Positions 1 to 7,951 of a DNA stretch of 32,958 nt are shown in pieces. Positions within the stretch are counted from its first letter, which is position 1. Every line of letters begins with the position of its first letter. Origin of the DNA: an uncultured beta proteobacterium (GTDB taxonomy: Bacteria > Pseudomonadota > Gammaproteobacteria > Burkholderiales > Burkholderiaceae_C); NCBI GenBank assembly GCA_903960915.1, contig CAJCCO010000007.1, forward strand, positions 1-32,958, in the 5' to 3' direction. The position numbers and the translations under genes are program-made. The notes below the pieces were generated by a model. The model was not told the DNA's origin. It did no database searches and worked only from the letters and a program-made list of their open reading frames with translations.

Positions 1-711
1 GACGAGCGCCTGAAGGCCCTCGACGCGTTCAAAAAAGGCGAGGTGGACTTGCTGGTGTGTACCGATGTTGCAGCCCGTGGCCTGGACATCAAGGACGTGC
101 CGGCTGTCTTCAACTTTGACGTGCCCTTCAACGCTGAAGACTATGTGCACCGCATTGGCCGCACGGGTCGTGCGGGTGCTGCGGGTCTGGCGGTCACTTT
201 TGTGTCCAAGAGCGATGCCCGGTTGGTGGGTGACATTGAAAAGTTGATCAAAACCAAGATTGAGCTGGAAGCCGTCGAGTTTGAAGAAAACCTGCCCGAC
301 ATCCGCAAGCAAGGCCGCATCAACGATGGCCGTCGCATGTACGCCGAAGGCGCGCAAGATGATTCACGTCGTGAAAGCCGCCAAGATGGCCGCCGCTCGG
401 GCGCCATGCACGATGTGGCGCATGAAGGTCAGTTTGCCCGGCCCGACCGTGCAGAGCGGGCCCCCCGGCGCGATTACACGCGTCCCGCACCGGCCTCGCG
501 CGACCCTTTCTTTGACAAACCCTACGAGCCTTCAGCGACCCCTGAGGTAGCCGCAACCCCGTCCTGGGAAGCTGCAGCTGTTCGCCCTGGCGCCCGCGCC
601 CTCTCTGCCAATATCAAGCCCAAACGCCGTGTGGCGGCGCTATTCAAGTCAGAGCCTAAAGCCGAGTTCAAAGCCGAGCCGGCCACTGAGCCAAGCACCG
701 AGTCGGTGTAA
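1..711 (+). CDS. rhlE: DEAD-box RNA helicase, C-terminal part (RhlE-like, 5' truncated by window)
   Basis: The reading frame is open from the first base, so only the C-terminal portion (236 codons) is visible. It carries helicase motif V (TDVAARGLDI) and motif VI (HRIGRTGRAG), the ATP/RNA-coupling motifs of the RecA2 lobe of DEAD-box RNA helicases. These enzymes remodel RNA in ribosome assembly and mRNA decay. After the core, about 140 residues are low-complexity, rich in Arg, Ala, Pro and Glu, and end in Lys/Glu/Pro repeats (KSEPKAEFKAEP). Such basic tails bind RNA in RhlE-type proteins of Burkholderiales. Assignment to RhlE rather than another DEAD-box paralogue is inference, because the N-terminal motifs (Q, I, DEAD) lie outside the window. 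Confidence 0.85.
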   Translation, partial: DERLKALDAFKKGEVDLLVCTDVAARGLDIKDVPAVFNFDVPFNAEDYVHRIGRTGRAGAAGLAVTFVSKSDARLVGDIEKLIKTKIELEAVEFEENLPDIRKQGRINDGRRMYAEGAQDDSRRESRQDGRRSGAMHDVAHEGQFARPDRAERAPRRDYTRPAPASRDPFFDKPYEPSATPEVAATPSWEAAAVRPGARALSANIKPKRRVAALFKSEPKAEFKAEPATEPSTESV

Positions 712-724
712 GTTTGTCTGGGCG

Positions 725-1627
725 TCAGCCCGGCGCCTGCGCTTGCTCGCAGGTCACTTGAATCAGCTCGGTTCGCACCGAGCCTGGTAAGTTACCTTCC
801 AACGCACCTTGCACCGAACTTTGCAGCCCGCTGGCGGCGCTGCCATCTTCGAGCCGCAAGGCACTTAGGCAGCCGCCCCAGACGCAGCCGGTGTCCATAG
901 ACCACACATCGGTGCGATTGAGCCAACCCAGTGTGGACCAATGGCCGAAGGCCACGATCACATCAGCGCTTTGCCGCCCTGGCACCTCAAACCAGGGCAT
1001 GTAGCCGGATGGTTTGGCGTCGGCCCCTTCTTTGGTAACAAACTCCATGCGGCCCTGCGCATCGCAAAAGCGCAGGCGCGTCAGCGCGTTCACAATCACA
1101 CGCAGGCGGGCCGTGCCGCTCAGGCTGTTGTGCCACTGCGCGGGTTCGTCGCCATACATCTCTTGTAAAAATTGCTTCAGGTCGGGGCTGCGCAGCACAG
1201 CTTCGACTTCAGCCGCCAGCGCCAGGGTTTGCGGCGCGGTCCAACCCGGGAGCACACCGGCATGCACCATCAGTACGCCTTGGCCCTGTACCGTTTGAAA
1301 CAGGGCCATGTGCTGGTGTGTGAGCCAGTCCACCATCGCAGCGCGGTCAGGTGCGGTGAGCACACCGGACAGCGTGTCTTTGCGGTGCGGCGGGCGAATA
1401 CCGTGAATCAGCGCGAGCAAATGCAGGTCGTGGTTGCCCAGCACACATTGGGCGGCGCTGCCATAGCCCATCAGGCGGCGCAGCACACCGGCTGAGTCGG
1501 GTCCGCGGTTGACCAGGTCACCCAACAGGTACAAGGTGTCGCGGCTGGGCGAGAAAGATATTTCGTCAAGCAAGCGTTGCAAGGCGCTGTCGCAACCCTG
1601 CACGTCGCCAATAAGGTAGAGTGCCAT
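725..1627 (-). CDS. apaH: Symmetrical bis(5'-nucleosyl)-tetraphosphatase
   Basis: Cleaves diadenosine tetraphosphate (Ap4A) symmetrically into two ADP; also linked in the family to removal of Np4 caps from RNA. The 300-residue product has the metallophosphatase signature in order: GDVQG at residues 7-11, GDLVNRGPDS at 36-45, GNHD at 64-67, then MVHAGVLP and a late FGHWSTLG, which supply the metal and phosphate ligands. Length is close to the E. coli enzyme (about 280). The ATG at 1627 starts directly with the first beta strand, so the start is well supported. It converges on the helicase gene (13 bp apart) and is divergent from the CorC-family gene only 24 bp away. Confidence 0.95.
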   Translation of the reverse strand: MALYLIGDVQGCDSALQRLLDEISFSPSRDTLYLLGDLVNRGPDSAGVLRRLMGYGSAAQCVLGNHDLHLLALIHGIRPPHRKDTLSGVLTAPDRAAMVDWLTHQHMALFQTVQGQGVLMVHAGVLPGWTAPQTLALAAEVEAVLRSPDLKQFLQEMYGDEPAQWHNSLSGTARLRVIVNALTRLRFCDAQGRMEFVTKEGADAKPSGYMPWFEVPGRQSADVIVAFGHWSTLGWLNRTDVWSMDTGCVWGGCLSALRLEDGSAASGLQSSVQGALEGNLPGSVRTELIQVTCEQAQAPG

Positions 1628-1651
1628 GGTGTTTATTCTCGCTTGTGCCCC

Positions 1652-2962
1652 ATGGAATTTTTGCTGATTGTTTTTCTGACCCTGCTCAATGGTGTGTTTG
1701 CCATGTCAGAACTGGCCCTGGCGGCCAGTCGCAAGGCCCGGCTCAACGCCATGTCGGAAGCCGGCGACAAGGGCGCGCAAGCGGCGCTGGTTTTGCTGAG
1801 CAACCCCAACCAATTTCTCTCGACGGTGCAAGTGGGTATCACCTCCATTGGCGTCCTCAACGGCATTGTGGGCGAGGCCGCTTTCAGCAGCGGTGTGGCC
1901 GCCTGGCTGCATGGCCTGGGTGTAGCAGATAAGGCGGCAGCCCTCTCTGCCACGGGCATTGTGGTGACGCTGATTACCTTCACCACCATTATTTTTGGCG
2001 AGCTGGTGCCTAAGCGCATTGGCCAGTTGTACCCTGAACCCGTGGCGCGTTGGGTGTCGCGCCCCATGCTTTGGCTGGCCACAGGCGCCAAACCGTTTGT
2101 CAAACTGCTTTCAGGCACCACAGCGGCCACACTCAAGCTGCTGCGCATAGACACCAATTCGGCACGCGCCGTGACCGAGGAAGAAATCACCGCCAGCCTG
2201 GAAGAGGGCGTTGACGCCGGCGTGATTGAGCAGCATGAGCACCAGATGGTGCAAAACGTGTTTCAACTTGATGACCGGCCGCTCACTTCGCTGATGGTGC
2301 CGCGCACCGATGTGCAATGGCTGGACGCCTCCAACACCGTGGCACAAAGCCTGGCACTGGCCGGCGCGGGTGCCGACAACGGCGCCCATTCCTGGTACCC
2401 GGTGTGCCGCGGCTCGCTAGACGATGTGGTGGGCGTGATCAGCGTGGCGCGCTTGCTGCAACTCGGCACACAGACCCCCGGCACCATAGAGGCGCATGCC
2501 ATGCCGGCGTCGTTTGTGCCCGAGACGCTCAGTGGCATGGAGCTGTTGGAGCAGTTTCGCGCCAAGGCCGGGCGCTTTGTTTTTGTGGTGGACGAGTACG
2601 GCGTGGTGCAGGGCCTGCTGACGCCGCGCGATTTGTTGGAAGCCATCACCGGCGAGCTGCAACCTGGCGCGCAAATTGACGCGTGGGCCACGCAACGGGA
2701 CGATGGCTCCTGGTTGCTTGATGGCCTGATGCCTGTGGGCGAACTGAAGGTGCGCCTAGACATTGATGAATTGCCGGAAGAAGACCGCGGCCGCTACAAC
2801 ACGGTGGCGGGCTTGTTGATGTCGGTCTCAGGCCGGCTGCCCGGGGAGGGCGAGCGCATTGTGTGCGGTAGCTGGCTTTTTGAAGTGGTAGACCTTGACG
2901 GCAAGCGCATTGACAAGGTGCTGGCTACGCTTCGGCCCGCTTCCTCCCAGGCCAGCAGCTGA
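1652..2962 (+). CDS. HlyC/CorC-family membrane protein (DUF21-CBS-CorC_HlyC)
   Basis: A 436-residue inner-membrane protein. The N-terminal about 180 residues form a DUF21 (CNNM-like) domain with hydrophobic segments at about residues 3-25, 60-85 and 95-125 and the conserved FGELVPKRIG motif. Two CBS domains follow (about 200-330, with MVPRTDVQWL and VFVVDEYGVVQGLLTPRDLL), then a C-terminal CorC_HlyC domain with the typical ending of the family. The family is linked to Mg2+/Co2+ transport or efflux; hemolysin names are historical. The ATG at 1652 is chosen because it begins the hydrophobic segment. An upstream in-frame ATG at 1577 would add 25 non-hydrophobic residues and overlap apaH. No clear Shine-Dalgarno sequence precedes 1652, so the start is moderately certain. 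Confidence 0.9.
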   Translation: MEFLLIVFLTLLNGVFAMSELALAASRKARLNAMSEAGDKGAQAALVLLSNPNQFLSTVQVGITSIGVLNGIVGEAAFSSGVAAWLHGLGVADKAAALSATGIVVTLITFTTIIFGELVPKRIGQLYPEPVARWVSRPMLWLATGAKPFVKLLSGTTAATLKLLRIDTNSARAVTEEEITASLEEGVDAGVIEQHEHQMVQNVFQLDDRPLTSLMVPRTDVQWLDASNTVAQSLALAGAGADNGAHSWYPVCRGSLDDVVGVISVARLLQLGTQTPGTIEAHAMPASFVPETLSGMELLEQFRAKAGRFVFVVDEYGVVQGLLTPRDLLEAITGELQPGAQIDAWATQRDDGSWLLDGLMPVGELKVRLDIDELPEEDRGRYNTVAGLLMSVSGRLPGEGERIVCGSWLFEVVDLDGKRIDKVLATLRPASSQASS

Positions 2963-2969
2963 AGCTACC

Positions 2970-3740
2970 TCAAGCGCGACCGGCCACTCGGTAAGCCAGC
3001 AAGCCGGCCAGCTCATGCAACACCAGGTGCCATTTCTGCGCACCCTTCGCCAGTGAATATTGGCCCCAAGGCGTTTGGGCGCCGGTGCGGTAGTCCACCG
3101 GGTAGGCGGTTACGTTCCAACCGGCCTGGCGAAAAGTCGCCATGGCGCGCGGCATGTGCGAGGCTGAAGTGACCAGCAACCACGGCAGCGTGGGGTCAAC
3201 GCCCGGCATGGCGGCACTCAGCACGGCGTTTTCATAGGTGGTGCGGGATTTGGACTCAAACAGCAAGCGGTTGGGTGCAACGCCCACGCTGGCAAAAAAT
3301 AACTGGGCGCGCGCCGCCTCCGACAGCCCTTCAGCCCACAAATCCCCCTCGCCCCCGGTAAACAGCAGTTTCCACTTGGGGTGTTGTTGCAGCAGGGCCA
3401 GAGGCGCTGTCATCCGCTCAGCGGCATCATTGAGGGCGGGCTGTGTGCGCCCATCCCAAACAAAAGCGGGCTCTAGCGCCCCCCCCAGCACCACCAATCC
3501 AGCATAAGACGGCAAGGTGTTTTGGGGGGCTGGCCCCGGGTACTGGTTTTCAAGCTGGCGCAGCAGGGCGTCCGGCAGGGGCTCCCAACCCTGCAAACCC
3601 AGCGTCAGGCAGGCCAGCAGCACCAAGTGGCGTCCCCAGTGGCGGCGCAAAAAAAGCCCAAAAAGAGCCATTAGCAATAAAACCAAAACCCAGGCCAAAG
3701 GCTGGGTCATGAAGGCAAGCAGCTTGGAGGCGATGAACAT
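2970..3740 (-). CDS. ElyC/YdcF-like DUF218 membrane protein
   Basis: A 256-residue protein with two N-terminal transmembrane segments (about residues 10-30 and 37-52) followed by a DUF218 domain. Recognisable pieces are VVLGGALEPAF, a KLLFTGGEGD strand-turn and LLVTSASHMPRAM, which closely matches the LLVTSASHLPRAM motif I recall from E. coli ElyC. ElyC is needed for normal peptidoglycan/undecaprenyl-phosphate lipid-carrier metabolism. The order of membrane anchor then DUF218 and the length match ElyC better than the shorter YdcF/SanA types. The gene converges on the CorC-family gene with a 7-bp gap. Upstream, at 3764-3780, lies a perfect inverted repeat that may control it. The molecular activity of DUF218 proteins remains uncertain. 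Confidence 0.82.
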   Translation of the reverse strand: MFIASKLLAFMTQPLAWVLVLLLMALFGLFLRRHWGRHLVLLACLTLGLQGWEPLPDALLRQLENQYPGPAPQNTLPSYAGLVVLGGALEPAFVWDGRTQPALNDAAERMTAPLALLQQHPKWKLLFTGGEGDLWAEGLSEAARAQLFFASVGVAPNRLLFESKSRTTYENAVLSAAMPGVDPTLPWLLVTSASHMPRAMATFRQAGWNVTAYPVDYRTGAQTPWGQYSLAKGAQKWHLVLHELAGLLAYRVAGRA

Positions 3741-3763
3741 CTTTTTTCTCCAGAACCATGTTT

Positions 3764-3780
3764 TTGACCCAAAGGGTCAA
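3764..3780. promoter_or_regulatory. Perfect 7-3-7 inverted repeat, candidate operator
   Basis: TTGACCC-AAA-GGGTCAA is a perfect palindrome located 24 bp upstream of the ElyC-like gene start, within the 171-bp divergent gap before the glycine-zipper gene. Its symmetry and position fit a dimeric repressor or activator site. The identity of the regulator is unknown. The half-site begins with a -35-like TTGACC, but no convincing -10 box lies 16-18 bp away on either strand. Confidence 0.4.
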
Positions 3781-3911
3781 CGTAAGTAGGGGCTGGCGCA
3801 TTGTAGGAAACTAATATTTCACTCTTTACAATTTGTTCACACCCGCCATACACGGGAGCGAAAACAAGCCATTACGATGGCCATGTGTCAAAACAACTGG
3901 AGATCAAACAT

Positions 3912-4586
3912 ATGAAAAACATCTTGATTTTGCTGTCTGGACTGGTGCTTGGTGGGGCTGCAGGCGCGCAGGAATTCGGTCGGGTACTTTCCTCAACGGC
4001 TGTGATTCAGCAAGTGGGTGTGCCGCGCCAGGTTTGCACCACGGACCAAGTGACCGTGCAACCCTCCAAATCGGGTGCTGGCGCTGCCATGGGTGCCATT
4101 GCCGGTGGCGCTTTGGGCAATGCTGTGGGTGACGGCTCCGGGCGAACCATCGCCACCATTCTGGGCTTTGTAGGGGGTGCCATGCTGGGTGACCGGATTG
4201 AAGGCGCGCCCGCAGCACAAACCCAAAACGTGCAACGCTGCTCGACCCAGACTTTTTACGAAAACCGCACCGTGGGCTACAACGTGATCTACGAGTATGC
4301 GGGCCGTCAGTACACGGTGCAGTTGCCCAACGATCCCGGCCCCACCATTCGTCTGCAAGTGACGCCGGTAGAAGGCGCCAGCAAAATCACCAGCTCGCTG
4401 AGTTCGTTTAACTCAGTGAGCACGGTGACTTCAGTGGTGGAGGCCCCCATCGTGGTGGTGCAACGGGCGCCCACCCTCGTGACCCCCATTTACCGTTACG
4501 GTTACTCGGTGCCTCCCCGGGTCAACATCTACCTTGACGACGACGAGCGTGGGCATGGCCGGCGCCGCCACAACCACTGGAATTAA
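3912..4586 (+). CDS. Exported glycine-zipper 2TM-domain protein
   Basis: A 224-residue protein with a Sec-type signal peptide (MKNILILLSGLVLGG, probable cleavage after AGA at residue 19). Residues 54-98 form a glycine zipper, SGAGAAMGAIAGGALGNAVG then a second GFVGGAMLG helix, as in the Rickettsia 17-kDa antigen/OmpA-like glycine-zipper family. Such proteins sit in the periplasm or outer membrane. There is no lipobox cysteine at the cleavage site. A Val/Thr-rich stretch follows and the tail is highly charged (DDDERGHGRRRHNH). GGAG about 9 nt before the ATG at 3912 supports this start over an in-frame ATG at 3885. Exact function is unknown; envelope stability is the usual proposal. Confidence 0.82.
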   Translation: MKNILILLSGLVLGGAAGAQEFGRVLSSTAVIQQVGVPRQVCTTDQVTVQPSKSGAGAAMGAIAGGALGNAVGDGSGRTIATILGFVGGAMLGDRIEGAPAAQTQNVQRCSTQTFYENRTVGYNVIYEYAGRQYTVQLPNDPGPTIRLQVTPVEGASKITSSLSSFNSVSTVTSVVEAPIVVVQRAPTLVTPIYRYGYSVPPRVNIYLDDDERGHGRRRHNHWN

Positions 4587-4725
4587 ACCTGCAGCCCTGG
4601 GGGTGGTTTAACGCCCCCTGCCAGGCGGCTTTCGCTTCGTGACAAAATCGGCACTTTGCCAGCGACTCCGCTGGATCCTGGAGTTCGCCGTTGACCGCCT
4701 TTTTTAACCCACCAAGTTCACACTC

Positions 4726-5193
4726 ATGAGCATCAAAGACGCCATGAGCTGTTTCACCACCGGCGTGACCGTGGTGACCACCCGATTCAACGGGCAAGAC
4801 TGGGGCATGACCTGCAACTCCTTCAACACCGTATCGCTGGAGCCCGCCCTGGTTTTGTGGAGCGTGCGCAAAGAGTCACAAAGCCGTGAGGCGTTTGTCC
4901 AAAGCGGGGGCTACCTCGTCAACGTGCTCGAAAAGAGCCAAAAAAACCTGGCGCTTCAATACGCCCAAGGCACCCAGGCTGAACGTTTTGCCGGTCAAAC
5001 CCTGGTGCGCAGCGCCCAGGACTACGTGCGTTTGCCTCAGTCATTGGCCTGGTTTGAATGCAAGCTGTCGCAAGTCGTGTCAGCCGGCGACCACGATATT
5101 TTGATTGGTGAAGTGGTCGACTTTGGCTTGCAACCTGGCCAAGGCCTGGCCTACGCACAACGCAGTTTTGGCAGCTTGGCAGCGCTGGTCTGA
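4726..5193 (+). CDS. Flavin reductase family protein (FMN-binding split barrel)
   Basis: A 155-residue single-domain protein of the flavin reductase-like family. The N-terminal TGVTVVTTRFNGQDWGMTCN and SFNTVSLEPALVLWSVRK segments are the hallmark flavin-binding region, followed by VNVLEKSQKNLA and a late GDHDILIGEVVDFG strand. Members reduce FMN/FAD with NAD(P)H, often to feed a partner monooxygenase, or are flavoproteins of unclear role. No oxygenase gene is adjacent, so the partner is unknown. There is no obvious Shine-Dalgarno before the ATG at 4726, but the start aligns with the family's usual short N-terminus. Confidence 0.88.
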   Translation: MSIKDAMSCFTTGVTVVTTRFNGQDWGMTCNSFNTVSLEPALVLWSVRKESQSREAFVQSGGYLVNVLEKSQKNLALQYAQGTQAERFAGQTLVRSAQDYVRLPQSLAWFECKLSQVVSAGDHDILIGEVVDFGLQPGQGLAYAQRSFGSLAALV

Positions 5194-5197
5194 AGCG

Positions 5198-5228
5198 TTG
5201 TAGCCGCAGGGCCTGGCCTTTTTTTTAC
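5198..5228 (+). terminator. Weak candidate terminator after the flavin reductase gene
   Basis: A GC-rich segment with short complementary blocks (GCC/GGC, AGG/CCT) runs directly into eight T residues just after the flavin reductase stop codon and before the convergent gene at 5233. The hairpin is short, so this is only a plausible Rho-independent terminator. Confidence 0.35.
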
Positions 5229-5232
5229 ACGC

Positions 5233-5700
5233 TCAGTGCTTGTCTAAACCCAGTGCAGACGGCGCTGCTTCAGCACCCTCTGGCGCCGTGGCCTGTTGTT
5301 CTGCGTTGCGGTACAGCGTGTTGACATTGGGCAGACGTGCCAGCATCTCAGTCCATTCAAAATCAAACGGCAAGCCGATCCATTCCCCAGAGTGCTTGAG
5401 CTCTTCAATGCAGGCTTTGATGGTTTTTCTGGCGCGGTCAATGCTTTCCAACTCCTCGGTGGTCAGGCTTTCTCGCTTGCTGGTGGACAACTCTGCCTCC
5501 AGCACCACCAATTGGTCATGGCAGTAGGCACGTTCCCGGCGAATGATCTCGGGGCTTCTGTTGCTGGCATCACTTGGCTGCAAGGTGTTGAGGCGGTTCG
5601 AAATATCGCGCAGACTTTGCTGGGTGTAAAAGTAAAACAAGATGAAGCTCATCAAAATCAGAATCAGAAAAACGATGATGATCAGTAAAAAGTTTTCCAT
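5233..5700 (-). CDS. Hypothetical membrane-anchored protein
   Basis: A 155-residue protein that I do not recognise. Residues 3-25 are a single strongly hydrophobic helix (NFLLIIIVFLILILMSFILF), after which the protein is hydrophilic and probably cytoplasmic or periplasmic with helical, Glu/Arg-rich character (RRERAYCHDQLVVLEAELS, DRARKTIKACIEELKHSGEW), suggesting a coiled coil. The tail is Ala/Glu-rich. The ATG at 5700 is preferred over one at 5709 because an AAGAGA sequence lies about 7 nt upstream of 5700 but abuts 5709. It converges on the flavin reductase gene. Codon usage resembles the neighbours, so it is probably a real lineage-specific gene. Confidence 0.7.
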   Translation of the reverse strand: MENFLLIIIVFLILILMSFILFYFYTQQSLRDISNRLNTLQPSDASNRSPEIIRRERAYCHDQLVVLEAELSTSKRESLTTEELESIDRARKTIKACIEELKHSGEWIGLPFDFEWTEMLARLPNVNTLYRNAEQQATAPEGAEAAPSALGLDKH

Positions 5701-5861
5701 GGTGTGCATTCTCTTGAGCGCCTAAGTTGAAAGTAAACGAACGGGCAGGTGCGCCATGGCGAATGAATTCAGCGGCGCACTGTTTTCATTGGCAGTCATT
5801 GGGAGTCGACCTGAGTGCCGGTAACTTGAGCCAGGCCAGCAGCCCTGCACACCATACACCC

Positions 5862-6647
5862 TTACGGCCACGTGCGGTTGAGCAGCCCTGCCAAGCGCGC
5901 ACCGGCCATGGCCAGGCGTTGCAACAAGACCGGCGTGAACTGCTGAACATAGCGCTCTGTCACTTGGCGAGCTGGATAAAAACCTGGCGTGGCCACCAGG
6001 CGGCAAGACTCTTCAGCAGCCTGGCTTAGGCTCAGATTGCTCTGCTCCAGCTGCGGCATAGATTGGCGCACCAGCGCCGTCAAAGCCGCGTTGTCTAGGT
6101 TCAGGCTTTTCACCAGCCCCCCATCCCACAAAGCGTGCAGATTGCGCGCTTGCATGAAGGCTTGCAGGGTATAGCTGTTGCCGCCCCGGTCGTCTTGGTA
6201 GCCGGCATGCAAGGGTTGGTGCAGATCGCCCACCAGATGAACCACATATTTCAAGGCTTTTAGCCGTCTCTCGGGCGTGGGGTTTGAGGCTAAGGTGTCC
6301 AACTGCCGCGCCAGGGCCGCCACCACGCACTGGCCGTCAGGGCAGTCGCGCTCGGCTTCAAAGCTACAAGTAGCGCGTGGAAAGTTGACGTAATGCCAGG
6401 CCCCGGTGGCGGGGCTTTTGTGCTCGTCAGCCCACATTGAAATCGACGCCAGCGACTCGCCTGGCTCCAGTGCCAGCAACTGCTTCACCTCAAATTGCGC
6501 CTTGGGGGTAAGCGCCGTGAAGGCCAACTCGGCCACCACCTGGTGGCCTTGCGTGCCCCAAGACCAAGCCGGCGCTGTGAGCGTCCCCAACAAAACCAGC
6601 AAACATCCACGGCAAAGCCCGCGAACGCATGAGCGTAACCAAGACAT
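5862..6647 (-). CDS. Exported S1/P1-type zinc nuclease
   Basis: A 261-residue member of the S1/P1 nuclease (phospholipase C/P1) family, which degrades single-stranded nucleic acids or 3'-nucleotides using a trinuclear zinc cluster. A signal peptide ends near residue 29 so that Trp30, the family's N-terminal zinc ligand, becomes the mature N-terminus (WGTQGHQVVAELA). All other expected ligands are visible: His35, the Asp of SMWADEHK, the His of WHYVNF, the His/Asp/His of VHLVGDLHQPLHAG, and the His/Asp of NLHALWDGG. The ATG at 6647 is used; the only upstream in-frame start is a TTG at 6662. It probably acts in the periplasm or outside the cell, for nucleic-acid scavenging (inference). Confidence 0.92.
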   Translation of the reverse strand: MSWLRSCVRGLCRGCLLVLLGTLTAPAWSWGTQGHQVVAELAFTALTPKAQFEVKQLLALEPGESLASISMWADEHKSPATGAWHYVNFPRATCSFEAERDCPDGQCVVAALARQLDTLASNPTPERRLKALKYVVHLVGDLHQPLHAGYQDDRGGNSYTLQAFMQARNLHALWDGGLVKSLNLDNAALTALVRQSMPQLEQSNLSLSQAAEESCRLVATPGFYPARQVTERYVQQFTPVLLQRLAMAGARLAGLLNRTWP

Positions 6648-6856
6648 AGAGCCCCGTTCCAACGACTATTTTTCTGCCCGCATTGTGCGTCACTTACGTT
6701 CATTAAGTAGCGCACACCTTTCAAATCCTCTGTGCTAAGAGCCGCTGGCACTTCAGCTGTCCTGCATGAATTCATTTTTGTCGATTGACTGCATCGACTC
6801 TCTGCGGCGAAGCTCTTAAAGTGAACGCCATGTCAACACGCCAAGAAGGAGCCGTT

Positions 6857-7750
6857 ATGCCCGCTAACCCGTTGCTGTCAGAAGCCAATCGCGACTATGT
6901 GGCGCATTACTGGGAACACGGCTACGCGGTGGTGCGCGGCCTGTTCACGCCGGCCGAGATGCAGGAGGCGCAGCGCGAATCACGGCGTATTTATGAAGAG
7001 GGCCTCAAGCACCACGCCACCTACCGCGACCACAACGTGCTGTTTGAAATACTCCCCGAGTCGTTTTCCGGGCAGCGTTATGTGTTGCAGGCGCACTGGT
7101 ATGCGTGGTTCAGTCCGCTGTTCGAGAAAATGCGGCGCGACCCGCGCGTCCTTGCCGTGATGGAGCCCTTGCTGGGCAACGACATCAAGCAGGTAGCGCA
7201 GCAAATTCACTGGAAACCGCCGGGTGCCACACGGCGCAGCGGCTACCGTTTCCACCAGGACCTGCGCTTTCGTGATCGCAACGATGTGTACCGCGACCTG
7301 ATGACCTCGTACATCAACACCGGCTTGGCCATTGACCCCGCCACCGCTGAAAACGGCTGTTTGCAAGTGTTTCCCGACAGCCACAAACTCGGCTACCTCG
7401 GCTTGTCGGACGACGGCCCCATCATGAAAGGCAGCACCCAGGCCCATGAAATGGTGGCCGCCGGACTGGACCCCGCTAAAGTGATGAACCTAGAGCTTGA
7501 GCCCGGCGACCTGGCCCTGTGGGGCTTGCTGACCGTTCATGGCTCCAACGCCAACCAGTCACAAAAAGACCGTGCGTTTGCGATTCAAAGCTACGTCAAA
7601 GCCTCCAGCAGCGAGCGCGGGGAATGGGCCTTCAAAAACGGCGTCTCCACCCCCCTGGGCGCGACGCCTGAAATTTGCAAATACGAGCAACTGCGAGAAA
7701 AACCCGGGCCGTTTTATTCGGACGATAAATGGTACGAGTCGGGGACCTGA
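6857..7750 (+). CDS. Phytanoyl-CoA dioxygenase family (PhyH) protein
   Basis: A 297-residue non-haem Fe(II)/2-oxoglutarate-dependent dioxygenase. The iron-binding facial triad is visible as His133-Gln-Asp135 (HQDLRFRD) and distal His228 (LTVHGSNAN), with Arg239 placed to bind 2-oxoglutarate. PhyH-family members hydroxylate diverse small molecules (fatty acyl-CoA, ectoine, halogenated natural products), so the substrate cannot be named. AAGGAG five bases before the ATG at 6857 fixes this start over ATGs at 6830 and 6785. It is divergent from the nuclease gene and is the last ordinary chromosomal gene before the defence island. Confidence 0.88.
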   Translation: MPANPLLSEANRDYVAHYWEHGYAVVRGLFTPAEMQEAQRESRRIYEEGLKHHATYRDHNVLFEILPESFSGQRYVLQAHWYAWFSPLFEKMRRDPRVLAVMEPLLGNDIKQVAQQIHWKPPGATRRSGYRFHQDLRFRDRNDVYRDLMTSYINTGLAIDPATAENGCLQVFPDSHKLGYLGLSDDGPIMKGSTQAHEMVAAGLDPAKVMNLELEPGDLALWGLLTVHGSNANQSQKDRAFAIQSYVKASSSERGEWAFKNGVSTPLGATPEICKYEQLREKPGPFYSDDKWYESGT

Positions 7751-7951
7751 GCTTTGGCCTTGTGAAATTTTAAGCGGCATATCTCAATTGCCCCAGGGGT
7801 GATTCACCCGCTTACGAAAGATTTGGCCCATAGTCATACTTGATGATTTGGTGGCGGCAGACAGGCCAGTAGTTATACCGAAAGCAACTGCGTCAGGGCT
7901 ATTTTCGCAATAGACCCTTCATAATCCACAACAAATCAGAAAACAGTTGCT
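7751..7951. other. Left edge of the defence island (non-coding)
   Basis: This 201-bp gap separates the dioxygenase gene from the defence operon. It contains a perfect 6-1-6 palindrome (GGGTGA-T-TCACCC, 7797-7809) and a CATAAT hexamer at 7920-7925 that could be a -10 box about 26 bp before the TTG start, though no good -35 box accompanies it. I see no tRNA, integrase, or direct repeat matching the right edge. Confidence 0.4.
7797..7809. promoter_or_regulatory. Perfect 13-bp palindrome upstream of the defence operon
   Basis: GGGTGATTCACCC is perfectly symmetrical about its central T. It lies 142 bp before the helicase start and 46 bp after the preceding gene, and is not followed by a T tract, so it looks more like a protein-binding site than a terminator. 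Confidence 0.3.

Noticed and set aside
4599..4618. GGGGG/CCCCC hairpin after the glycine-zipper gene
   Set aside because: Five-base stem with a ten-base loop and no T tract; too weak to call a terminator.
7751..7951. Possible tRNA 3' half or direct repeat at the left island edge
   Set aside because: I looked for the missing tRNA 3' half and for repeats shared with 18109-18340 and found none by eye.
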